From positions 310,001 to 374,000 of the forward strand of contig NZ_JBHSMA010000004.1 in the NCBI RefSeq assembly GCF_042655385.1: a stretch of DNA of 64,000 nucleotides. The letters are read 5' to 3'. Made by a program: the position numbers and the translations under genes. Below are positions 1 through 8,756 of this stretch, in pieces. The stretch's first letter is position 1, and every line of letters starts with the position of its first letter. Below the pieces are notes generated by a model, which was not told where the DNA came from, did no database searches, and was given only the letters and a program-made list of their open reading frames with translations. This DNA comes from Larkinella bovis (GTDB taxonomy: Bacteria > Bacteroidota > Bacteroidia > Cytophagales > Spirosomataceae).

Positions 1-396
1 CGAATTATAAAAAATGTCTTTTTAAAATACATAGAAGAAAGATGGAGTACTCCGACGGAATCGCTTGATTTTGAAAATGATTACGTAGACGAATCAACCT
101 TAGAAGAGGAGGAAGAGCAAATAACGTATTCTTATCAGTTGGTTGATCAAGCTTTGAATCAGTTGCCAGAGCGGGAACGACATATGCTAGTTACCTATTT
201 ACAGTATTACAAGAAGGGGAACGGCAATCAATCGCTTAATCTTCCGGATGAAATATTAAAGGCACTATGCAAGCGTTATGGAACTACTCCCGGCTACTTT
301 CGACAGATTGTAAAGCGCAGTAAGGATAAAGTCGATCAATACGTAAGAGCCCATTATAAACCCGAACTGGATAAAAGCCATGCAAAACGAAAATAA
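1..396 (+). CDS. sigma-70-like factor, C-terminal part (5' end outside window)
   Basis: The reading frame is open from the first base of the window, so this is the 3' part of a longer gene. The visible 131 residues begin with a helix ending KNVFLKYIEER, then an acidic linker of about 25 residues (a run of E), then a helical region starting QALNQLPERERHMLV. That is how region 4 of ECF-like sigma factors usually starts. A second helix ending in basic residues could be the DNA-recognition helix. The gene overlaps the next one by 17 bp, so they are probably cotranscribed. The family call rests on the pattern only. The region 2 part cannot be seen, and a sigma-like helix-turn-helix regulator is the alternative. 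Confidence 0.6.
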   Translation, partial: RIIKNVFLKYIEERWSTPTESLDFENDYVDESTLEEEEEQITYSYQLVDQALNQLPERERHMLVTYLQYYKKGNGNQSLNLPDEILKALCKRYGTTPGYFRQIVKRSKDKVDQYVRAHYKPELDKSHAKRK

Positions 397-733
397 ACGG
401 CCAGACCAGGCAATGAATGAACCGATCAATCCCAGTTTGCTTTGGTCACTTAAGGTCCATGGTTTTCTTTTTCCAGAAACGGATGAGGAGGTAGAAGCAT
501 TTCGTATAAATCACCTATCCAATCCAGATCCTCTACCTGACTTTCTGACAGACCCAATGGCTATATTCAATCGGCCAAGACAGCAACCTAGGATCGAGCC
601 AAAATGGGATGCATCTTCGGAAATTGGTTCAATCTTGGCAATGGCAGCTCGTGAAGGAGGAGATATACCAGAGGATGTTTTAAAACAAATGGAACAAGAC
701 CGGCAGGAGGCTCTCAGAAGGAAAAAATCATGA
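380..733 (+). CDS. hypothetical protein between sigma-like factor and ImmA/IrrE peptidase
   Basis: A soluble 117-residue protein, Pro- and Asp-rich in the middle and ending in a charged helix (DVLKQMEQDRQEALRRKK). It has no signal peptide or membrane segment, and I do not recognise a family. It overlaps the sigma-like gene by 17 bp and the metallopeptidase gene by 4 bp (ATGA), so the three form a tightly coupled operon. The position suggests it may be the partner or substrate that links the other two, for example an anti-sigma-like protein cleaved by the peptidase. That role is inference from context. Confidence 0.6.
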   Translation: MQNENKRPDQAMNEPINPSLLWSLKVHGFLFPETDEEVEAFRINHLSNPDPLPDFLTDPMAIFNRPRQQPRIEPKWDASSEIGSILAMAAREGGDIPEDVLKQMEQDRQEALRRKKS

Positions 734-1539
734 GCAGTTTTTTATACTGGAATGCCCGACAGCGAGTAGTGGCGGAATTAGCAGAAACAATCTCAACAGG
801 TTATTTTAAACGTGCCCCCATAGATCCAGCCCTCATTGCCGACGAAGAAGGAATAACTTATTGCTGTGGTTACTACCAAAATGCTTTCGATGGTTTATTG
901 CACTATCAGGATGGACGTTTTCATATATTTCTAAATCTAAATCGGTTAGAAGCCTACGAAAAACCACGCACGCGCTACACCTTTGGCCATGAACTAGGTC
1001 ATTATTTCATGGATGATCATCGCTATGCTCTCCAAAATGGGAAGACGCCCTCTCACCCCTCGTTTAATCACCTTTTTCAAAAAAATCCAGTGGAACAGGA
1101 AGCGGATTATTTTGCCTCTTGCTTACTGATGCCCTCTGGTCTATTCCGCCAACAATGTTATCGGTTGCCCTTGTCGGAGACATTACTCGTTACTTTGGCA
1201 AATCATTTTCAAACCAGTATTTCGAGTGTAATTTTCAGGTACTTTAATTTGAACCAGTATCCAATGGCTATCATTATTTCGAAAAATGGTTTGATCAATC
1301 GGGTTATGGCAACAATAGACTTTCCATTTCGCAAAAAGCCGGTAAAAGATAGCCCTGTCCCCCCCTCGACGGTTGCAGGAGAGTATTTTTATCAAAACAA
1401 AAGTTACAACTCGGCTGAAATTTTATATGCTGATGATTGGTTTTCAGATGATACAGCCAGTTCCCAACAGATTTTTGAGAAATGCTATTATATAAAAAGA
1501 AACTCTATATTGAGTATAATATGGAAGAGAAATGGATAG
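730..1539 (+). CDS. ImmA/IrrE-family zinc metallopeptidase
   Basis: A protein of 269 residues with the zincin signature HELGH at residues 87-91 and a downstream EQEADYFA motif near 122-129. Its acidic residue is the expected third zinc ligand, as in ImmA and IrrE. Known members of the family cleave repressors or other regulators, such as ImmR and DdrO, in response to DNA damage or mating signals. The C-terminal 130 residues have no motif I recognise. The start overlaps the preceding stop by ATGA. Sitting behind a sigma-like gene, the likely target is a regulator in the same operon, but no XRE repressor lies next to it. Confidence 0.82.
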   Translation: MSSFLYWNARQRVVAELAETISTGYFKRAPIDPALIADEEGITYCCGYYQNAFDGLLHYQDGRFHIFLNLNRLEAYEKPRTRYTFGHELGHYFMDDHRYALQNGKTPSHPSFNHLFQKNPVEQEADYFASCLLMPSGLFRQQCYRLPLSETLLVTLANHFQTSISSVIFRYFNLNQYPMAIIISKNGLINRVMATIDFPFRKKPVKDSPVPPSTVAGEYFYQNKSYNSAEILYADDWFSDDTASSQQIFEKCYYIKRNSILSIIWKRNG

Positions 1540-1632
1540 TATTACAAATGCGTAAAATTTAGTATTTTTAATACATACAAAGTTGAGCTTATTTCGTATT
1601 GAACATTTGAAACGTTAATTATAAGACTTTTG

Positions 1633-3180
1633 ATGAAGATAAATAGTATTATTAAAAAGCAAAGAATTGACAATGTTCTCAATTCATCTAAAGAATTGCC
1701 TTACGAGGAGAAAATGAGTAGGATATATGATTTTCTTCGAGAAGAAGAAAATGAAAGAAAGGCCGAACATGATGATATCGGTGCATTTATAGAAACAAAG
1801 AAAGAATTGCCTTCTAAACAACGAGCTTTCGAATTAATTAACTTTTATTATAATAAATATGCAAAAAATTTTGGTGATAATGAGTACATAGTATTTTTAA
1901 TCAGTAGAGGAGTTGAATTTAGACATTATCAATCGTCCATCAGCTCAGTATGGAGACAAATTTCAATTGATAAGATTAAGGAGGTGAGCTTTTCATCAAC
2001 CAATTTACAAACCGGAGAATATATTGAAGTTGAAGTAAATGAAAATATTGATTTAGAATCCATAGAAGTAGAAAAATCAGATACATTTCACGTACCGGAT
2101 TTTTGGTTTGGTGATAGAAATGAAAGACAAACTATTGATGCAACTATGATTAGAGTAGCTCAGTGGTGTAATATTTCAGGTTTTGACCCTTATTGGCGTA
2201 GACTTTTCCATGAAACAGATATAGCAACTGTCTTCCAGACTGAAGATAGATATATGCAGTTACAATGGTTGTATTCTATGTGCCGATCGGAGAAAGCAAT
2301 TAATCTGATGCAATCTAAATTACAACTTTCACTTGACATTTTAGCGTTAGGCGATTATAAAATTGGGCTGCCATGGAGGTTTAATAGTTACCATCATAAA
2401 ACTGGTGATAGAATACCTTCTACTTCAACGTTTATAGCTGCTAGTTTAATATTTTGTATAATTAGATTAGGTCAAAAAGAAAAATATAAAGAACTGTTAG
2501 CTAGTGCTAAAGAATTTGTACTTAGAGCACAGGGAGAAAAAGGGGGATGGAAAGCTTGTTCATTTTATAAAAAACCTTCTATTGAAACTACGGCATTATG
2601 CATCCATGCATTGGCATTATTAAACTATGATGAATGCCTATATGCTATAAAAGAAGGAGCAAATTGGCTCATTGGAGAACAAGACCCATGGGGGCTTTGG
2701 TTTGAAGATTCAAATTATTTTGTAAGTTCTCCTTTCTTAACTGTACTTGTACTAGATTCTTTGGAGATTAGTGATGGAAATACCAAAAGCTTAACTTTTG
2801 ACTTTGATTTTCAGATACAACAGTTAGCAGTTGGAAAACCTGCTGTCCATATAGAGAATCAATATGTATTTCACCAACCGCAAATTGGAGTTGTAGGTAC
2901 TAGAGCAATCGCAAAAGAGAATAGTTTTCGACAACTCATTAGTGCTGATAACAGATTAAATAGTCTTATTTCTGAGTTAGAAGTACTCATACAACGCACT
3001 AAAGAAAAAGCACAGGAACCAGAAGAATTTATAGCCTTAAGTGAGGTTGCAAAAGCTTACAAGGCAGCTTCAATAGGTAATCTAGACGCAGCCAAAGAAT
3101 TGTTAATTGCATCTGGAGAGAGTACAGTTGGATTAGCTAAAGAATTAAAACTTGATAATATTTTAAAATTGTTAGAATAA
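1633..3180 (+). CDS. alpha/alpha-toroid-like protein with a C-terminal module shared with the convergent neighbour
   Basis: A protein of 515 residues (ATG start; a TTG lies one codon upstream). Residues about 1-190 are unknown. Residues about 240-390 alternate helices with motifs such as EKGGWKACSF, TTALCIHALALL and DPWGLWFEDS, which resemble prenyltransferase/squalene-cyclase toroid repeats. From about residue 417 a glycine-rich stretch (QIGVVGTRAIAKENSF) precedes a helical tail rich in Glu and Lys. The same arrangement ends the convergent gene at 3298-4317, though the N-termini are unrelated. Base composition is very AT-rich compared with the tra region, which suggests separate acquisition. 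No function can be assigned. The shared tail next to different N-terminal domains recalls adaptor modules of conflict systems. Confidence 0.7.
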   Translation: MKINSIIKKQRIDNVLNSSKELPYEEKMSRIYDFLREEENERKAEHDDIGAFIETKKELPSKQRAFELINFYYNKYAKNFGDNEYIVFLISRGVEFRHYQSSISSVWRQISIDKIKEVSFSSTNLQTGEYIEVEVNENIDLESIEVEKSDTFHVPDFWFGDRNERQTIDATMIRVAQWCNISGFDPYWRRLFHETDIATVFQTEDRYMQLQWLYSMCRSEKAINLMQSKLQLSLDILALGDYKIGLPWRFNSYHHKTGDRIPSTSTFIAASLIFCIIRLGQKEKYKELLASAKEFVLRAQGEKGGWKACSFYKKPSIETTALCIHALALLNYDECLYAIKEGANWLIGEQDPWGLWFEDSNYFVSSPFLTVLVLDSLEISDGNTKSLTFDFDFQIQQLAVGKPAVHIENQYVFHQPQIGVVGTRAIAKENSFRQLISADNRLNSLISELEVLIQRTKEKAQEPEEFIALSEVAKAYKAASIGNLDAAKELLIASGESTVGLAKELKLDNILKLLE

Positions 3181-3231
3181 TATCAATTAGGATGCTGAAA
3201 AAGGCTAAGCAAAAAGTACAATTTACAAGTC

Positions 3232-3280
3232 TTCACATTTAAAACGTGCTCAATTTAATTGAGCACGTTTTAAATGTGAA
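3232..3280. terminator. perfect inverted repeat between convergent genes (bidirectional terminator)
   Basis: Two 24-base arms (3232-3255 and 3257-3280) are perfectly complementary around one central base. The core is ACGTGCTCAA / TTGAGCACGT, flanked by A- and T-rich ends that supply U-tracts in both directions. It lies 50 bp after one stop and 17 bp before the other, so it suits shared transcription termination. Confidence 0.8.
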
Positions 3281-3297
3281 TTTATTCGTTTGAAAGG

Positions 3298-4317
3298 TTA
3301 AGCACCAATTTGTTTTTTTATGAGATCAGTCACGATATCAACACCAATATCTTTTGCAGTAGTAAAAACCCATGTGCCCGCTGCTTTCAAATGTTTTATT
3401 ACTTGATTACCATCTTGTTGTTTTGAGGCATCCTCTGCTTTTGAAACTTCTAAAACCGCTTCTAATTCTTCGGAAGTTTCTGCTTTTCTTTTGATCTCTG
3501 ATTTTAAGATAGAAAGTTGTTGGCTGAGTTCCGAAAAGTTGATATCAAGAGGTAATTGATTGTTGACTTGCTGAAAAGTGTTATTGGACGCAGTAGCATG
3601 TGATCCAACGGCGCCAATTTGCGAATTATTAAATGTATTTTCGTCTCCCATGACTAATTTATTTATAGTTAACTGAAATTCACTACTAAACGCTTTGTTT
3701 TTAAATTCAATACACATTCTAATTATAGAATTTCCATATCTATTATTTAATAATCTTTCATAACAGTTATTTTCAATACTACTACATAGGTAATAACCTT
3801 TTTGTAATACTCTATTAAAAGACGCCAAATTATTGTTAAAATCTAACAGGCATCCATAACTTGAATTATGTGTTTCTAAATTAGTGTGAACAACAATTAT
3901 TGAAGATAGAATCAAATGTAAAATAGAATGTTTTTGAATTAAATAGTTGTACTTATCCTCTAATACATTTCCATCCAAATATTTAAGTGATATTAAAACG
4001 ACGCAGGAAGGAGTTTCGCTTGACTTTGTACCTGCTATAAATAGATTGCTTAGGCCAAATTTTGATGCCCTTAATTCTCCATTATAAAAAGCGATTAGTA
4101 AGTCATCCTTCTCATAACCTTGCTTACTCCGTTTATTATCTAAGTAATAAAGCCCTTCATCATATTCTAAAAATGGTTTCACTAACGGACTATTTATATC
4201 TTTAATAGGTGGTAAAAGATAAAAGCTGAAATCCGATTGACACGAATTTGCAATATTTATTGCGTCCCTGCAAACTGCTTCAGTTTTATGATCTGATACC
4301 AAAATTACATTCTTCAA
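3298..4317 (-). CDS. unknown protein with C-terminal module shared with the convergent neighbour
   Basis: A protein of 339 residues. The only start in frame near the promoter is TTG, since no ATG occurs in the first 200 codons. The N-terminal half has a Rossmann-like beginning (MKNVILVSDHKTE) and a central strand-rich part. A segment there runs H..., then YGCLLDFNNN and GYYLCSS, with His and Cys spaced like a metal-binding peptidase-like fold, though I cannot assign one. From about residue 232 it carries SQIGAVGSHATASNNTFQQ and a helical tail (ELSQQLSILKSEIKRKAE ... LKAAGTWVF) matching the tail of the 1633-3180 protein. It is AT-rich. The function is unknown. Pairing and shared tail suggest the two work together. 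Confidence 0.7.
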   Translation of the reverse strand: MKNVILVSDHKTEAVCRDAINIANSCQSDFSFYLLPPIKDINSPLVKPFLEYDEGLYYLDNKRSKQGYEKDDLLIAFYNGELRASKFGLSNLFIAGTKSSETPSCVVLISLKYLDGNVLEDKYNYLIQKHSILHLILSSIIVVHTNLETHNSSYGCLLDFNNNLASFNRVLQKGYYLCSSIENNCYERLLNNRYGNSIIRMCIEFKNKAFSSEFQLTINKLVMGDENTFNNSQIGAVGSHATASNNTFQQVNNQLPLDINFSELSQQLSILKSEIKRKAETSEELEAVLEVSKAEDASKQQDGNQVIKHLKAAGTWVFTTAKDIGVDIVTDLIKKQIGA

Positions 4318-4345
4318 GGAATAGGCTTTTCTATTAATTTAAAAA

Positions 4346-4353
4346 CAAATATA
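4346..4353 (-). promoter_or_regulatory. TAnnTTTG -7 promoter element
   Basis: On the minus strand the sequence is TATATTTG, which matches the Bacteroidota -7 consensus, 28 bp before the TTG start of the 3298-4317 gene. No clear -33 TTTG was found at the usual spacing, so the promoter call is moderate. Its position supports the chosen start. Confidence 0.45.
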
Positions 4354-5081
4354 TAAATAAACAATATTTAGTAAATATGAAACAACTTTTAATATTAATA
4401 AATTTTAAATATGATAGTTTTTCGTCATCAATGCATCAAAACTAAAATTAAATGAAATCATGTTCAAGTTAACATAGTACATTTGTCTCAGAACTCCAAC
4501 TTCTTTATTTTGAGCATCTTAGATAATTAAATAGCCACCAGGGTGTGCAAGTCAGCAGTTAAAATAAGTAAACCCCATTTATTATGATCTGACCCACACT
4601 GGTCAATTTTGCAATCTTGGCCACCCCATAGGAAAACCTACCTTGTATTCTTAGTAGCAAGCTATCTTAAATCTTGGAACCTTACCAGGTTATAAACCTA
4701 AAGGGCCACCCCGTTGCGCTTCGGTGAATTTCGACGGTTGACCTCAGCCCTAAAAACTGGACTGTATTAAATACGGATTTTGGGACGGCTCACCGCTGCA
4801 GGGATTTGAATAAACTATAATAGACAAATTGATATGAAGAAACAGGCACTGGCAATATATAGCTTTCAGTTCAATTTTGCTTGTACACAAATTCACTATA
4901 TTTAAGTTTTAACAAAAGCAGTTTTTGCATAAACAATTCTCTTATGCCACATCAAGTTGATTACCTATACTCTATTGAAGTTTTATAACAAATGCATGAC
5001 GCTGGTAGTGGCTTTGTGATATTCTTCTAATTTTTCGACAAGTGAGGTGTTCCACGGAGTTGGGCAGGCAAGCTTCCATCT
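4354..5081. other. intergenic stretch without a supported gene
   Basis: About 730 bp with no convincing reading frame on either strand. A portion around 4585-4640 contains fragments such as TTGCAATCTTGGCCACCCC that faintly resemble ends of IS21-like elements, but no transposase remnant could be read. It separates the AT-rich convergent pair from the recombinase locus. Confidence 0.5.
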
Positions 5082-5119
5082 TATTACAAGGCTTAAACGC
5101 ACGTTTAAGCCTTGTAATA
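5082..5119. repeat. perfect palindrome with 2-bp centre, candidate serine-recombinase crossover site
   Basis: 18-base arms (5082-5099 and 5102-5119) are exact reverse complements separated by the dinucleotide CA. The core reads TTAAACG-CA-CGTTTAA. It lies 45 bp before the 5164 gene, which is directly followed by a serine recombinase gene. The left arm recurs without mismatch at 58645-58662 beside the second serine recombinase. A short T-run follows at 5127-5132, so a terminator is the alternative, but no plus-strand gene ends upstream. Confidence 0.65.
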
Positions 5120-5163
5120 TTTGCCGTTTTTTCATATTTTAGAGTGTTTCAAATTTATGAGCT

Positions 5164-6078
5164 GTGATAAGACAGGAGTTAATTCAGGCATATTTCGATA
5201 TTCATGATGTGCTGTTCAAACTTGTATCAACAACGGACAAGGCGTTGCGCCCGCAGGGGCCGCGTTCGCAAATAGAAGAGCATGGCGATGGCCTTATGCA
5301 AAAAGCCTTGCTTCATGCCACAACGATACGAAGGTCCCTGGATAAAGGTTATTATTATTCTAAGTTAGAAGAAAGGCTAATTGAGTACCAGTTGGATTCA
5401 ATTACAACCATGACAACAATAAGGTCAATGTATGAGGCTATGTTAACCTTTAACCATATATACATAAATCCACCAACCTTAGAGGAAGTACAGATGCGGT
5501 TTTGGTTATGGGTCATTTCTTCCGCCATATCGAAAAAAGGCTTGACTCCTGATGTGTTCTCTCCTGATACCGAGGATACAAAAGATGTAGATTACCAACT
5601 TCAGAAAATCGTTGAATTGCTAAGAAATTCTCGAATTTTTTCCACGCTCGGTCAAAAAAGTCAACAAATCCTACAAAATAAATTGTGCGCAACACCAAGT
5701 GGTAAGTGGGAATATTTTATTGCAAATGGAGATTTACAATGGGCTGAAGGAATAAAAGGACTGGTGAGCCGCTTGACTGTTCGACCTAAAATTTTTGATA
5801 ACATTTATAAGGTACTCTCTTTAGACACTCATGCAACATTTGAAAGTATTAATAATATGCTGTACCCTGATCGTTTACCTCCGAGTAGTGACACCAGCAA
5901 TTCTGACGATAGAGATGGAGTCATTACGCTCGCTATGATAGTTCTAGTCTTGTTGATCCATGACTATTGCACTTTTTTTAAAGGAGTACGGCAAACCTTC
6001 AATCAACTTCCAGAAAAATACAAGTTAACCGTGAATAACTTCATTGAACAAGTAAAAGGCCCTGAATTTCAACTGTGA
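5164..6078 (+). CDS. hypothetical helical protein with C-terminal membrane segment (DUF5677-like)
   Basis: 304 residues starting with GTG. It is mostly helical, with motifs such as MYEAMLTFNHIYI and MRFWLWVISSA. These recall a Bacteroidota family of unknown proteins (DUF5677-like) that read YE..LTF..I and W.L. A single hydrophobic segment (ITLAMIVLVLLIHDY) is at about residues 258-272. It ends 6 bp before the serine recombinase gene, so the two are probably one transcription unit downstream of the 5082-5119 palindrome. The function is not known, and the family comparison is from memory of the pattern. Confidence 0.6.
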   Translation: MIRQELIQAYFDIHDVLFKLVSTTDKALRPQGPRSQIEEHGDGLMQKALLHATTIRRSLDKGYYYSKLEERLIEYQLDSITTMTTIRSMYEAMLTFNHIYINPPTLEEVQMRFWLWVISSAISKKGLTPDVFSPDTEDTKDVDYQLQKIVELLRNSRIFSTLGQKSQQILQNKLCATPSGKWEYFIANGDLQWAEGIKGLVSRLTVRPKIFDNIYKVLSLDTHATFESINNMLYPDRLPPSSDTSNSDDRDGVITLAMIVLVLLIHDYCTFFKGVRQTFNQLPEKYKLTVNNFIEQVKGPEFQL

Positions 6079-6084
6079 CCTAAT

Positions 6085-6780
6085 ATGGCAAAGAAAAGAG
6101 CAACTAGTGGTAATAGCCTTCAAAGGTATGTAGCCTATTACCGGGTTTCAACCGAGAAGCAGGGTCGCTCCGGATTGGGACTTGAAGCCCAGAAGCTGGC
6201 CGTGCTTGGGTTTACACAAGGGTTACCGATTGTCGCAGAGTTTACCGAGGTGGAGTCCGGAAAGAAGAATCAGCGGGTACAGCTGCAATTGGCCATTGAT
6301 ACAGCAAAGAAACAGGGTGCAACGTTGATTATTGCCAAGCTCGACAGGCTGAGTCGCAATGCTGCTTTCATTTTCACCCTTCGGGATTCAGGAGTCAATT
6401 TTCAGTGCGTCGATATGCCCGATGCCAATACGCTGACCATCGGGATCTTTGCGACGCTGGCCCAGCACGAACGCGAGCTGATCAGCGGACGAACCAAGGC
6501 AGGCCTGCATATCAAAAAGCTACAGGGTATAAAGTTGGGTAGCCCGGAAAACCTGACGGCCGAGGCTCGGTTGAAAGGAACCGAAGCAACCAGGCGTAAT
6601 GCTACCCAAAATGAAAATAGCCGTCGGGCCTCCGCTCTGATCGCGGAGTGGAAGGCGCAGGGAAAAACGTACGCACAGATTGCGGATCGGCTAAATGAAT
6701 TTGGATTTAGAACTCCCAGGGGTTGTCCGTTTCAGGGTACTCAGGTTATGCGGATTCACCAACGCGACAAAAACTTATAA
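6085..6780 (+). CDS. serine recombinase (resolvase/invertase family)
   Basis: 231 residues. The catalytic domain has YYRVSTEKQ with the nucleophile Ser22, then AKLDRLSRN and DMPDANTLTIGIFATLAQHERELI, all standard resolvase motifs. The C-terminal part (about 175-231) has AQIADRLNEFGFRTPRG, the small helix-turn-helix DNA-binding domain. It is a full-length paralogue of the protein at 58834-59493, sharing VESGKK, AKLDRLSRN and RDSGV. It probably acts at the palindrome 5082-5119. Its role may be multimer resolution or inversion/integration of cargo. The sequence does not decide which. Confidence 0.9.
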   Translation: MAKKRATSGNSLQRYVAYYRVSTEKQGRSGLGLEAQKLAVLGFTQGLPIVAEFTEVESGKKNQRVQLQLAIDTAKKQGATLIIAKLDRLSRNAAFIFTLRDSGVNFQCVDMPDANTLTIGIFATLAQHERELISGRTKAGLHIKKLQGIKLGSPENLTAEARLKGTEATRRNATQNENSRRASALIAEWKAQGKTYAQIADRLNEFGFRTPRGCPFQGTQVMRIHQRDKNL

Positions 6781-6810
6781 AAAAGGAAATATTCAGTTAA
6801 TTATAGGAAA

Positions 6811-8676
6811 ATGAAACCGGCAAATAAGACATCAACAATGCCTCCTTTTAATCACCTAGGTGAGTACAATCATAGGCCTTTCTTGTATCTACTAAGTAAG
6901 ATACCAACGGTATATACAACAAGAAATCATTCTATATGCACCGAGTATTGGTCAACTATACCGGTTGGCCTTTATGAAGGAGACGAAGCTTTTAGACTTG
7001 TTGATGACTATTATGATGTGGTTATTGAAAAGATAAAAGACATAGTTTCTAAACAATCTATAATTTATTGGAAACACCTTAGTCGTTCCTATAAACTAGA
7101 TACATGGGGGGAAGACAAGCAAGGGTACACGGTGTTTAACTGCCGAGAGTTTTTAGATGCCTGCATTCATACTTATGGCAAAACAGGCCTGTGCGACAAG
7201 GTGGCTTATTCAAAAAAAACGGCAATCCACCACGTGTTAAATGGCCTTTTACTGAGGCATGAATTTACCGATGAAAGGAACTTTATTCAAAGATCAGCAC
7301 CAATGATTGTGTTGACACGATTTAATGCGTTGGATTTAAATAACTACTTCTCACTCTGCAAATTGGTGTATGAACTTTGGAGAATCAGCGCAGCATATAG
7401 AACGTTTGGCTTTGGGGGGGCTCTGAGGGTAAACCATGACCCTTACAGGATGTATTGGTTAGACAGAGATGCGGACGAAGAATTTTTGGCAAATAATTTT
7501 AATTTAAGGCTAAATAAAGTCAAAACAGTAAGCTCTAGTACTGGAACGGCCTTTAATTCATCGGATCTGGAGGGTGGTTTTTCCGGGATGGTTCCTGTTG
7601 TAAACATCTTCAACCAAAAGATTCATGAAAGTTTAATCGAAGCTTATTTCGGAGTCAGAGGTGTTTTTTTAAGGCCAAATCATGTTTACAATCCTTTTTC
7701 TATTCAAAATTTTAGAACGGCTCATTTACCTTTCAATGAAGGATTCTTATCAAAGTATAAATTTTCAGTTGACTCTATTTATATAGTAATGTATGCGCTA
7801 ATGAAAATATTTAGTAATCATAAGATCGGCCGGCGAGATTTAAAGGGATTTGCCCACTTCTTTAATATGGGTTATGCTGAGCCGCTGCCGAAAAAAGTGG
7901 TTCTAGATGAAAGTAAGTTAATCCTTGACGCAATCGTTAAAGACAAGTATTGGGACTTATCGGAAGAGCAGCTTCAATCAATTGATTTTGAGAAAGCTTT
8001 CGATTTTTTATGTATCCAGGAAAACAGAGACAAAAGAGATGTTCGGTTTGATGGAAATATTGAGCCTATGTTTTTTTCAGACGGCAGTGACAATTATATG
8101 ATTGATTACGTCTGGCTACGAGATAACTTATTTCATATCTTCAACAAAGTCAAAATCGAGTCAGAAGATTTTAAAGGCGCACTCCTCGAAAAATATTTGG
8201 GCATTTCAACTGTTTTTGAATCATCCTCAGGAAGATGCAATAACAAGGATGGTGAAAAGCAAATCGACTTTGCCGTAATAGTTGATAAAATATTAATTAT
8301 CGCTGAGTGTAAGGCTAAGACGCAGTCATTGGCCATTGCGACAGGAGACCAAAAATCTATTCAGCACAGAATCGACAATGTAATTGACCTGGCGATTAAT
8401 CAGGCAGACGAAAAGGCGGTCTTTTTAGCTGAAAATCCAATAGGGTATAATTACACTATTGCGCATTTAGATTACATTTTACCCATCGGCGTCTCTGCAT
8501 TTGAAGAATATCCGCCAAGTAGGGACCTTAAATACTGGATTAATGATTATACTCCTAGAATTTTAAGTGCTTCTGAATTTCAAGCTTTCGTTTCTGAATC
8601 AAGAGAGTCTTTCCAAGGGATATACAATTTAATTCCAATCAAAAAGACAATGCCACCAGTATTTGACAACGTATAA
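6811..8676 (+). CDS. unknown protein with PD-(D/E)XK nuclease-like C-terminal domain
   Basis: 621 residues. The N-terminal 450 residues are unknown and mostly alpha/beta. In the C-terminal part, EKQIDFAVIVDKILIIAECKAK gives D486, E499 and K501. That is the D-(x)n-ExK pattern of restriction-endonuclease-like or NERD-like folds, followed by helices as in that fold. It starts 30 bp after the serine recombinase and is AT-richer than the plasmid core. Such proteins often belong to defence cargo, so DNA cleavage of foreign DNA is a fair guess. No helicase or methyltransferase partner is present. Confidence 0.65.
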   Translation: MKPANKTSTMPPFNHLGEYNHRPFLYLLSKIPTVYTTRNHSICTEYWSTIPVGLYEGDEAFRLVDDYYDVVIEKIKDIVSKQSIIYWKHLSRSYKLDTWGEDKQGYTVFNCREFLDACIHTYGKTGLCDKVAYSKKTAIHHVLNGLLLRHEFTDERNFIQRSAPMIVLTRFNALDLNNYFSLCKLVYELWRISAAYRTFGFGGALRVNHDPYRMYWLDRDADEEFLANNFNLRLNKVKTVSSSTGTAFNSSDLEGGFSGMVPVVNIFNQKIHESLIEAYFGVRGVFLRPNHVYNPFSIQNFRTAHLPFNEGFLSKYKFSVDSIYIVMYALMKIFSNHKIGRRDLKGFAHFFNMGYAEPLPKKVVLDESKLILDAIVKDKYWDLSEEQLQSIDFEKAFDFLCIQENRDKRDVRFDGNIEPMFFSDGSDNYMIDYVWLRDNLFHIFNKVKIESEDFKGALLEKYLGISTVFESSSGRCNNKDGEKQIDFAVIVDKILIIAECKAKTQSLAIATGDQKSIQHRIDNVIDLAINQADEKAVFLAENPIGYNYTIAHLDYILPIGVSAFEEYPPSRDLKYWINDYTPRILSASEFQAFVSESRESFQGIYNLIPIKKTMPPVFDNV

Positions 8677-8756
8677 AAAAAAGAATTGAGCGATTAAGAC
8701 TATTACAAAAACCGTTAATAAATAAACTCACAAAACTCAGATGGAATCAATCAGCC

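Noticed and set aside
4585..4640. Fragments resembling ends of an IS21-like element
   Set aside because: No inverted repeat partner or transposase remnant could be found, so the likeness is too weak to annotate.
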